From the NCBI GenBank assembly GCA_948467675.1, contig CAOKFI010000008.1, positions 1 to 64,000 on the forward strand: 64,000 bases of DNA, read 5' to 3'. Positions 57,269 through 64,000 of the stretch are shown here, piece by piece. The first letter of the stretch is position 1. Every line of letters starts with the position of its first letter. A program made the position numbers and the translations under genes. A model generated the notes under the pieces. The model saw only the letters and a list, made by a program, of their open reading frames with translations, was not told the origin of the DNA and did not search any database. This stretch comes from an uncultured Porphyromonadaceae bacterium. Its GTDB lineage: Bacteria > Bacteroidota > Bacteroidia > Bacteroidales > Muribaculaceae.

Positions 57269-57299
57269 TTTGCCGTATTTAAGGCGTTTGCTATCTTTG
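57269..57299 (+). promoter_or_regulatory. mutAB promoter
   Basis: TTTG (57269-57272), 19 bases and TATCTTTG (57292-57299) match the Bacteroidetes consensus exactly, 36 bases before mutA. Confidence 0.8.
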
Positions 57300-57334
57300 T
57301 GACAGAAAGAAAACCATAAAATATTTTAATACCA

Positions 57335-59203
57335 ATGGCAGAAAAGAAAGAAAAACTGTTCGAAATGTTCCCGCCGGTAACTACCGAGGAATGGCGCGCC
57401 AAGGTCGATGCCGACCTTAAAGGCGTACCGTTCGAGAAGAAACTGGTGTGGCGCACGAACGAAGGATTCAATGTCAACCCCATGTACCGCAAAGAGGACA
57501 TTGAAAACCTGAAAACCACAAACTCACTTCCGGGCGAATACCCCTACCTGCGCGGTACACGTACCGACAACGACTGGCTCGTACGCCAGGAGATCATAGC
57601 CGATACTCCTGCCGCCGCCAATGAAAAGGCACTCGAAGTGCTGACCAAAGGCGTGACCTCGCTGGGCTTCTGCGTGGCAGAAGCCGCCGACGTGGCTATC
57701 CTGCTGAAGGGCATCGACCTGTCGAAGACTGAGATCAATCTCACATGCTGTCCCCGCAAGGCTATCGAAGTAGCCAAAGCGCTTGTGACATGCGTGAAAG
57801 AAGCCGGAGCCGCCGATACATTCCGCGGATCGGTCGACTACAACCCGCTGCGCCGCACTCTGCGCCACGGCGGCGAGGCACCCGCTGCCGCCGACATCGC
57901 CGCTTCGGCCAAAGAATTGCTCGCCGCAGTAGCCGAAGTCAAGAATCTCCGTGTTCTCGCTGTAGATTCTGTGATGTTCAACAACGCAGGCGCCTACATC
58001 TATCAGGAACTCGGCTACGCCCTCGCCTGGGGCGCAGAATGGCTCACCATGCTTACCGATGCCGGTGTCGACGCCACAACCGTAGGCTGCCGCATCAAAT
58101 TCAACATGGGTATCTCGTCGAACTACTTCATGGAACTCGCCAAGTTCCGCGCAGCCCGAATGCTATGGGCGCAGATCGTCGAGCAATACAAGCCCGAATG
58201 CAAGTGCGCATGCAAGATGGCCGTTCACGCTTCGACCTCGAAGTTCAACCAGACCATCTACGACGCACACGTGAACCTGCTCCGCAGCCAGACCGAATCC
58301 ATGTCGGCAGCGCTCGCCGGTGTCGACTCCATCACAGTGACACCTTTCGACGCCCCGTACAAGACTCCCGATGACTTCTCGGAGCGCATAGCCCGCAACC
58401 AGCAGTACCTGCTCAAGGAAGAAAGCCATCTCGACAAGGTCGTAGACCCCGCCGGAGGATCATACTACGTGGAGACACTTACCGCATCGATCGCAGCCGA
58501 GGCATGGAAGCTGATGCTTGCAGTCGAAGCCGCAGGCGGTTTCCTCGCCGAAGTCAATGCCGGTTCGGTACAGGCTGCAGTCAACGCATCGTGCGAGAAG
58601 CGTCATGCCGATATGGCTCGCCGCAAAGAGATTCTGCTCGGAACCAACCAGTATCCCAACTTCAACGAAATGGCCGCCGACAAGATCGAAGCTACAGGAT
58701 GTGCCTGCGGCTGCGGATCGCACAAAGAGGAACCGAAAGACAACGGAGGCCTCTCGACCCGCCGTCAGGCCAGCGACTTCGAGGAGCTGCGTCTTGCTAC
58801 AGAGCATGCCGCCAACCGCCCGAAAGTGTTCATGCTCACTATCGGCAATCTGGCCATGCGTCTGGCCCGCTCGCAGTTCTCAGCCAACTTCTTCGGATGT
58901 GCCGGCTATGAGATCATCGACAACCTCGGCTTCAAGACGGTCAAGGAAGGCATAGATGCCGCCATGGAGAAACAGGCCGACATCGTAGTGCTCTGCTCGA
59001 GCGACGACGAATACGCAGAACTCGCGCCCGAAGCGTTCAAGGAACTCGACAGACGCGCTCAGTTCGTTGTGGCCGGCGCTCCGGCATGCACCGACGACCT
59101 CCGTGCCATCGGTATCGAGAACTTCATCCACGTGCGTTCCAATGTGCTGGAAACTCTCCAGGCATTCAACGCCAAACTTCTTAAACCTAACACCGAAAAG
59201 TAA
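57335..59203 (+). CDS. mutA: methylmalonyl-CoA mutase small (beta) subunit
   Basis: The 622-residue protein is the non-catalytic partner of MutB in the heterodimeric mutase that rearranges succinyl-CoA to methylmalonyl-CoA. It has the degenerate TIM barrel ([35 protein letters not shown]) and a C-terminal cobalamin-like domain without the DxHxxG motif. Two cysteine clusters are unusual: C289/C291/C293 and C456/C458/C460, the latter followed by GSH. It carries a strong promoter, and mutB overlaps its stop by one base. Confidence 0.95.
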   Translation: MAEKKEKLFEMFPPVTTEEWRAKVDADLKGVPFEKKLVWRTNEGFNVNPMYRKEDIENLKTTNSLPGEYPYLRGTRTDNDWLVRQEIIADTPAAANEKALEVLTKGVTSLGFCVAEAADVAILLKGIDLSKTEINLTCCPRKAIEVAKALVTCVKEAGAADTFRGSVDYNPLRRTLRHGGEAPAAADIAASAKELLAAVAEVKNLRVLAVDSVMFNNAGAYIYQELGYALAWGAEWLTMLTDAGVDATTVGCRIKFNMGISSNYFMELAKFRAARMLWAQIVEQYKPECKCACKMAVHASTSKFNQTIYDAHVNLLRSQTESMSAALAGVDSITVTPFDAPYKTPDDFSERIARNQQYLLKEESHLDKVVDPAGGSYYVETLTASIAAEAWKLMLAVEAAGGFLAEVNAGSVQAAVNASCEKRHADMARRKEILLGTNQYPNFNEMAADKIEATGCACGCGSHKEEPKDNGGLSTRRQASDFEELRLATEHAANRPKVFMLTIGNLAMRLARSQFSANFFGCAGYEIIDNLGFKTVKEGIDAAMEKQADIVVLCSSDDEYAELAPEAFKELDRRAQFVVAGAPACTDDLRAIGIENFIHVRSNVLETLQAFNAKLLKPNTEK

Positions 59204-61298
59204 TGCGCCCGGATTTTTCAACCATAAATATCACAGCCGACGCTTTCAGCGACAAGCAGTCGGCAACACCTGTGGCCGGTGAAGAATGGATCACCCCGGA
59301 ACTCATACCGGTAAAACCCGTCTACACCAAAGATGACCTTCAGGGAATGGAGCACCTCGACTACGTGGCCGGTATGCCCCCCTTCCTCCGCGGTCCTTAC
59401 AGCGGCATGTACGCCATGCGTCCATGGACCATACGTCAGTATGCCGGCTTCTCGACAGCAGCCGAATCAAACGCTTTCTACCGCCGCAATCTCGCGTCGG
59501 GTCAGAAAGGTCTGTCAGTGGCATTCGACCTTGCCACACACCGCGGCTACGATGCCGACCACGAACGCGTGGTAGGCGACGTTGGCAAGGCCGGTGTGTC
59601 GATCTGCTCTCTTGAAGACATGAAGGTTCTGTTCGACGGCATTCCCTTGAACAAAATGTCGGTTTCGATGACCATGAACGGTGCCGTACTTCCGGTACTC
59701 GCCTTCTACATCAACGCCGGTCTCGAACAGGGAGCCAAGCTCGAAGAGATGGCAGGTACCATCCAGAACGATATCCTCAAAGAGTTCATGGTGCGTAACA
59801 CCTACATCTACCCGCCGGAATTCTCTATGCGTATAATCGCCGACATATTTGAGTACACCTCGCAGAATATGCCCAAGTTCAACTCCATATCGATCTCCGG
59901 CTACCACATGCAGGAGGCAGGCGCTACCTGCGATATCGAGCTGGCCTACACTCTGGCCGACGGCCTCGAATATCTCCGCGCCGGTGTCAACGCCGGTATG
60001 GACATCGATGCGTTCGCGCCGCGTCTGTCGTTCTTCTGGGCTATCGGCATGAACTTCTTCATGGAGATCGCCAGTTCAATCCCAAGAACCCCAAATCGCT
60101 CGCACTCCGCACCCACTCGCAGACATCGGGCTGGTCGCTCACCGAGCAGGATCCGTTCAACAATGTGGGCCGTACATGTATCGAAGCCATGGGCGCCGCT
60201 CTCGGCCACACCCAGTCGCTCCATACCAACGCCCTCGACGAGGCTATAGCGCTTCCCACCGACTTCTCTGCACGTATCGCCCGCAACACTCAGATCTACA
60301 TTCAGGAGGAGACCTACATCACCAAAGAGATCGACCCCTGGGCAGGTTCATACTATATCGAGTCGCTCACTCAGGAGATCGCTCACCGCGCATGGGAGCA
60401 CATCCAGGAGATCGAGAAACTCGGCGGCATGGCCAAGGCTATAGAGACCGGTCTGCCCAAGCTCCGCATCGAGGAGGCTTCGGCACGCACACAGGCCCGC
60501 ATCGACTCCGGCCGTCAGACTATTGTCGGTATCAACAAGTACCGCCTCGACCACGAAGATCCCATCGATATCCTTGAGATCGACAACACCGAGGTTCGCA
60601 AGGAGCAGATCGAACGTCTCAACGACGTGAAGGCTCACCGCGACGAAGCCGCAGTGAAGAAAGCACTCGAAGCCATCACCGAATGTGTCCGCACCAAAGA
60701 GGGCAACCTCCTCGACCTCGCAGTCAAGGCAGCTGCCGTACGTGCCACACTTGGAGAGATATCCGATGCCTGCGAAGAAGTAGTAGGCCGTTATAAAGCT
60801 GTAATCAGAACTATATCAGGCGTGTATTCAAGCGAAACCAAACAGGATCCGGACTTCCAGAAAGCACAGCAGATGTGTGAGGAGTTCGCCAAACGCGAGG
60901 GCCGTCAGCCCCGTATCATGATAGCCAAGATGGGCCAGGACGGTCACGACCGCGGCGCCAAAGTCGTAGCCACCGGCTATGCCGACTGCGGCTTCGATGT
61001 AGACATGGGTCCGCTGTTCCAGACTCCAGCCGAAGCTGCCCGCCAGGCCGTTGAAAACGACGTCCACATCCTTGGCGTGTCATCGCTTGCCGCAGGTCAC
61101 AAGACCTTGATCCCGCAGGTGATCGAAGAGCTGAAGAAACTCGGCCGCGAGGATATCATGGTGACTGCCGGCGGTGTGATCCCCGCCCAGGACTACGACT
61201 TCCTCTACCGTGCAGGCGTAGCAGCCATCTTCGGCCCCGGTACACGCATCCCTGTATCTGCCATCAAGATGCTCGAGCTTCTGACTCCCGAGGAATAA
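59203..61298 (+). pseudogene. mutB: methylmalonyl-CoA mutase large subunit, frameshifted by a small deletion
   Basis: The first frame (59203 to about 60072) matches MutB through GMNFFMEIA, then turns to unrelated Arg/Ser-rich sequence and stops at 60249. The correct sequence resumes in another frame at FNPKNPKS (from about 60075) and runs to 61298. It includes THSQTSGW and the B12 motif [11 protein letters not shown]. MutA and family memory predict about 15 residues (AKMRAARMLW-like) between these points; only two bases remain, implying loss of about 43 bases. Restored, the gene would encode about 712 residues, the normal length. Either a true null allele or an assembly error. Confidence 0.93.
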
Positions 61299-61331
61299 TC
61301 TCCTCTCAAGGCATCTTCCCTACCCTATAAC

Positions 61332-61368
61332 ATCAGGGATAGACCGGTGAATTCGGTCTATCCCTGAT
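61332..61368 (+). terminator. terminator after mutB
   Basis: ATCAGGGATAGACCG and CGGTCTATCCCTGAT form a perfect 15-bp stem with a 7-base loop, followed by TCATTTTCC, 34 bases after the stop. Confidence 0.88.
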
Positions 61369-61380
61369 TCATTTTCCGGA

Positions 61381-61753
61381 GAGCGCTCCGTCTGACATTT
61401 TCCCATCGTCAAGGCTCTCAATGCCGAACCGTCCGTGAAATATACCGCATGCTGTTTGCTTAAGCGAGAACAACGTTGCGTTAGCCGCTGTGGTAGCGCA
61501 TCTCCGAGGCGCATGAACTGAGGTTCCGGAAATACCCCATGCGTCGTCGCTACGCTCGCATGGGGTTTAACATATCGCGCCTCTCCGAGGCGGCGCACCC
61601 GACGGCATAATAGTCCCGGAATGTAGAATATTGACTCAGACCCGAAAACAACCAATTTTGCAGTAAATACAAGGATCATATCTTTACTCCGACAAAAGAG
61701 GATGCCGGAGTTATCGTTATGACACCTGTAGAGTCAAGGAATAAACGGAATCG
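61381..61753. other. intergenic region after mutB
   Basis: About 370 bases hold no gene. The first part (61440-61620) is GC-rich and repetitive, annotated separately; the rest up to 61753 is ordinary sequence with nothing recognised. Confidence 0.5.
61496..61592. repeat. intergenic repeat element with hairpins
   Basis: GCGCATCTCCGAGGCG (61496-61511) recurs as GCGCCTCTCCGAGGCG (61577-61592), each a small hairpin. Between them ACCCCATGCG and CGCATGGGGT (61534-61566) form a 10-bp stem over GTCGCTACG-type loop sequence. TTCCGGAA and a near copy flank them. The arrangement is like REP or BIME-type intergenic elements. Copy number elsewhere cannot be seen from here. Confidence 0.6.
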
Positions 61754-61785
61754 GTTGGATGATACGTGAAGTTTTGGTATTTTTG
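61754..61785 (+). promoter_or_regulatory. promoter of the FAD oxidoreductase gene
   Basis: GTTG (61754-61757), 20 bases and TATTTTTG (61778-61785), 24 bases before the start codon. Confidence 0.65.
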
Positions 61786-61808
61786 CGAGCATTTCAAAAT
61801 CAATTGAT

Positions 61809-63110
61809 ATGGAAACAATCGAGATAAGCAAGCAAGTGCCGGTACGCGGGAAATACGATGTGATAGTGGCCGGTGCAGGACCTGCCGGAATATGTGCAGC
61901 AGTGGCAGCTGCCCGCCAAGGGGCAAAGGTGGCTCTGACTGAGCGTTACGGCGTGGTAGGCGGCAATCTGACTGCTGGATATGTAGGCCCGATCCTCGGA
62001 ATGGTCAGCAGCGGTACCATGCGCGATGAGCTTGTGAAACTCCTGGGAGTGCCTGACAACGATATGATCGGCATCACAGGCAAAGCCCACAACATAGAGG
62101 ATGCCAAACGGGTGCTGGCTGAATTCGTAGACCATGACAACATCGACGTGTATCTGCAATCGTCGGTAAGCGACGTCATCATGGAGGGAAACCGTGTGTG
62201 CGGTATCGTGATTTCGACCAACGAGGGAGCAATGGCTCTTACAGCACCTGTGACCATCGACGCCACCGGCGATGCTGTGGTGGCATTTCTGGCTGGAGCC
62301 GATATCGAGAAAGGACGCGATGACGGACTGATGCAGCCTGTGACACTGGAATTCACGATAGACGGTGTCGATGAAAACCGTGGCGTGATATGCATCGGCG
62401 ATGTGGACGATGTGAAACTCGGTGAGGAGCGTTTCCTGGACTTCTGCAAACGATGCGCCGACAAAGGCATGCTGCCGCCGGAACTGGCTGCTGTACGTCT
62501 GCATCCGACTACCCGCAAAGGCGAACGCCAGGTGAACACGACCCAGGCCAACGGCGTGGACATAACATGCGTGGAGCATATATTCCCGGCTGATCTGAAA
62601 CTGCGCAAACAGATAAAACTGCTTGTAGACTTTCTGCGCGCCAATATACCGGGCTACGAAAACTGCCGCTGCATAGCGAGTGGAACCACCACAGGCGTAC
62701 GCGAGACACGCCGTGTGATGGGCGACTATGTGGTAACCGCCGAAGAACTGGCCGAAGGCAAACGTTTCCCTGACGCAATTGTGCACAAAGCCGAATTCAT
62801 AGTCGACATACACAATCCGGCAGGTGCCGGCCAGGCCGAGGAACACATACAGTACTGCAAACCCTACGACCTGCCCTACCGCTGCTTCACACCGCGAGGC
62901 ATAGAGGGTCTGTACACGGCCGGACGCTGCATATCAGGTACACACCGCGCCCATGCCTCATACCGGGTGATGTCGATATGCATGGCTATGGGCGAAGCCA
63001 CAGGCATAGCGGCAGCCATGTGCGCCAGATCAGGCTGTAACCCGAGAAACCTCGACGTAGCCGCTCTGCAGCAGACTATGACAGCCCAAGGCATAGAGCT
63101 GTTCGACTAA
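61809..63110 (+). CDS. FAD-dependent oxidoreductase (FAD_oxidored family)
   Basis: The 433-residue flavoprotein starts with a Rossmann GxGxxG motif, VIVAGAGPAGICAAVAAARQG (residues 18-38), then ERYGVVGGNLTAGYVGP. The C-terminal FAD motif is GIEGLYTAGRCISGTHRAHASYRVM. No signal peptide is present. It belongs to PF12831, whose members include putative sugar or hydroxy-acid dehydrogenases; substrate unknown. It is monocistronic with its own promoter and hairpin. Confidence 0.88.
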   Translation: METIEISKQVPVRGKYDVIVAGAGPAGICAAVAAARQGAKVALTERYGVVGGNLTAGYVGPILGMVSSGTMRDELVKLLGVPDNDMIGITGKAHNIEDAKRVLAEFVDHDNIDVYLQSSVSDVIMEGNRVCGIVISTNEGAMALTAPVTIDATGDAVVAFLAGADIEKGRDDGLMQPVTLEFTIDGVDENRGVICIGDVDDVKLGEERFLDFCKRCADKGMLPPELAAVRLHPTTRKGERQVNTTQANGVDITCVEHIFPADLKLRKQIKLLVDFLRANIPGYENCRCIASGTTTGVRETRRVMGDYVVTAEELAEGKRFPDAIVHKAEFIVDIHNPAGAGQAEEHIQYCKPYDLPYRCFTPRGIEGLYTAGRCISGTHRAHASYRVMSICMAMGEATGIAAAMCARSGCNPRNLDVAALQQTMTAQGIELFD

Positions 63111-63132
63111 AAGAAGATTTCGCAGTCCAAAT

Positions 63133-63167
63133 ATCGCGGAGCCGGCATATCCGACCGGCTCCGCGAT
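63133..63167 (+). terminator. hairpin after the FAD oxidoreductase gene
   Basis: ATCGCGGAGCCGG and CCGGCTCCGCGAT form a perfect 13-bp stem with a 9-base loop; only GTCATATAT follows, so the U-tract is weak. Confidence 0.7.
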
Positions 63168-63194
63168 GTCATATATACAGACCCATAAAGCGAT

Positions 63195-63226
63195 ATTGCA
63201 CAGGCTGTACGGATTGCATATTTTTG
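63195..63226 (+). promoter_or_regulatory. ogt promoter
   Basis: ATTG (63195-63198), 20 bases and TATTTTTG (63219-63226), 25 bases before the ogt start. Confidence 0.6.
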
Positions 63227-63250
63227 CATTAATCGATCATACAATCTCCT

Positions 63251-63754
63251 ATGGATTTCATATACCACTACCGGTCGCCTCTTGGCGATATGACAATGGC
63301 AAGCAACGGCACCGCACTCACCGGTGTGTGGTTCGACCATCAGAAACACTACGCGTCGACCGTCGGCAAAGACGCAACACTACGGAAATTACCGGTGTTC
63401 GAGATGACAGAACAGTGGCTAAATGGATATTTCAGAGGGATTGTCCCTGATTTCACACCTCCTCTGGAAATACGCGGGACAACGTTCCGCCGCGATGTAT
63501 GGAGCGTTATTCAGGAAATACCATACGGACAAACCACGACATATAAAGAAATAGCCTCCCGTATAGCTGCAAAACATGGTCTGCGGTCAATGTCGGCACA
63601 AGCCGTAGGTGGAGCTGTAGGCCACAACCCGTTAGTCATTATCATCCCGTGTCACCGGGTGGTAGGATCAGACGGCTCTCTCACAGGATACGCCGGAGGG
63701 ACTACGCTCAAATCCAAGCTGCTCGCACTGGAACAAAGCCGCACCGCACTATAA
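63251..63754 (+). CDS. ogt: methylated-DNA--protein-cysteine S-methyltransferase
   Basis: The 167-residue protein repairs O6-methylguanine by moving the methyl group to its own cysteine, C134 in IIPCHRVVGSDG. The helix-turn-helix is marked by FRRDVWSVIQEIPYGQTTTYKEIA and VGGAVGHNPL. Like Ogt it lacks the N-terminal Ada domain; PCHRV confirms the family. It is a suicide enzyme acting in the cytoplasm on DNA. It converges with tRNA-Arg on the other strand. Confidence 0.95.
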   Translation: MDFIYHYRSPLGDMTMASNGTALTGVWFDHQKHYASTVGKDATLRKLPVFEMTEQWLNGYFRGIVPDFTPPLEIRGTTFRRDVWSVIQEIPYGQTTTYKEIASRIAAKHGLRSMSAQAVGGAVGHNPLVIIIPCHRVVGSDGSLTGYAGGTTLKSKLLALEQSRTAL

Positions 63755-63794
63755 AAAACAGAGATCCGGCCACCTTATGACAAGGAGCCGGATC
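63752..63794 (-). terminator. tRNA-Arg terminator
   Basis: GATCCGGC and GCCGGATC pair over 8 bp; on the minus strand the stem is followed by TCTGTTTTTTAT, just after the tRNA. Confidence 0.85.
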
Positions 63795-63804
63795 ACGACA
63801 CTTG

Positions 63805-63876
63805 TACGCCCGTGGGGAGTCGAACCCCAATCGTTGGAACCGGAATCCAATATTCTATCCATTGAACTACGGGCGC
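63805..63876 (-). tRNA. tRNA-Arg (CCG)
   Basis: A 72-base cloverleaf on the minus strand: acceptor GCGCCCG/CGGGCGT, anticodon stem-loop TTGGA-TTCCGGT-TCCAA with anticodon CCG, and T-arm TGGGG-TTCGACT-CCCCA. The 3' base is A and CCA is not encoded. It reads the CGG codon. Confidence 0.95.
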
Positions 63877-63891
63877 GAGTGAATTGCGGTG

Positions 63892-63923
63892 CAAATGTAT
63901 GGAACTTTTAGTAAATTTGCAAA
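63892..63923 (-). promoter_or_regulatory. tRNA-Arg promoter
   Basis: On the minus strand TTTG (63920-63923), 20 bases and TACATTTG (63892-63899), 15 bases before the tRNA. It overlaps a plus-strand TAAATTTG (63912-63919) that probably serves ung. Confidence 0.75.
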
Positions 63924-63953
63924 AGATTTGACCCCAGATTATCGACTCGACCA

Positions 63954-64000
63954 ATGAATGTCAGAATAGAACCCTCCTGGAACCGGGCATTAGCCAAAGT
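63954..64000 (+). CDS. ung: uracil-DNA glycosylase, N-terminal part (runs off window)
   Basis: Only about 15 codons are inside the window: MNVRIEPSWNRALAK. This resembles the start of Bacteroidales family 1 uracil-DNA glycosylases (MNVxIExSW). The match is short, so the name is tentative. A TAAATTTG element stands 35 bases upstream. Confidence 0.55.
   Translation, partial: MNVRIEPSWNRALAK

Noticed and set aside
60165-60249. Programmed frameshift in mutB
   Set aside because: There is no slippery heptamer at the break, and about 15 conserved codons are missing, which points to a deletion rather than recoding.
61800-62846. 348-codon minus-strand frame over the FAD oxidoreductase
   Set aside because: The plus strand has GxGxxG and the C-terminal FAD motif plus a promoter; the minus frame has neither.

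Overview
The window is chromosomal DNA from a Bacteroidales gut bacterium, most likely Muribaculaceae-like. The taxonomic call is inference from gene content and style. It rests on the Bacteroidetes housekeeping promoter (TTTG or TTG, 19-21 bases, TAnnTTTG) seen in front of many genes, the near absence of Shine-Dalgarno sites, a Bacteroides-type serine palmitoyltransferase, an OadG protein with a lamin-tail domain, secreted enzymes with Por-type C-terminal tails, and a methylmalonyl-CoA route to propionate. GC content looks close to 50 percent. No phage, insertion sequence, CRISPR array, rRNA or conjugative element was recognised; most of the window is core genome with a few small accessory spots.

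Layout. 1-2683 (minus): rpmI (partial), infC and thrS, with a leader hairpin before thrS. 2841-5915: secreted GH2 beta-galactosidase. 6116-16509: endonuclease IV, an MFS sugar-type transporter, a HAD-IB phosphatase overlapping a lipoprotein tail to tail, a MerR regulator, an M23 peptidase, a PRiA4-like protein, a large phosphodiester glycosidase-like secreted protein, a lactonase-family lipoprotein and an ABM-domain protein. 16615-19254: two acetyl/acyltransferases, then a Zeta-like P-loop protein with a small helical partner; the two units sit behind near-identical copies of one promoter. 19326-21239: dnaK. 21855-26504: methylmalonyl-CoA epimerase plus a full Na+-pumping methylmalonyl-CoA decarboxylase set. 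26725-33310: a hypothetical protein, a dicarboxylate-type symporter, aspS, a Nif3-family protein, a zinc-ribbon coiled-coil protein and serine palmitoyltransferase. 33376-39032: a DUF4332 protein, a Fur-family regulator with reverse rubrerythrin, fmt, an RluA-type synthase, a GNAT protein, a DUF2851 protein and YraN. 39050-44630: S8 peptidase, AI-2E-family membrane protein, a candidate small RNA, gpmI and tRNA-Met(CAT). 44775-50129: a TlpA-like lipoprotein, a candidate structured RNA, a gene stub, an ECF sigma module with divergent twin promoters, and an OmpA-like porin. 50483-57258: degenerate M23 protein, dxr, rseP, an rRNA methyltransferase and an M49 peptidase. 57335-61298: methylmalonyl-CoA mutase, with the large subunit broken by a small deletion. 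61809-64000: FAD oxidoreductase, ogt, tRNA-Arg(CCG) and the start of ung.

How the genes fit together. Mutase (57-61 kb), epimerase and Na+ decarboxylase (22-26 kb) form the succinyl-CoA to propionyl-CoA route, which also pumps sodium. All parts are here but in two clusters with separate promoters, and mutB as given cannot encode a full-length protein. The Fur-family regulator and rubrerythrin form an oxidative-stress pair. dxr, rseP and the degenerate LytM protein serve envelope and isoprenoid functions. The sigma factor, its small membrane partner and the divergent membrane protein look like a self-contained signalling unit whose promoter motif can be read directly from the DNA.
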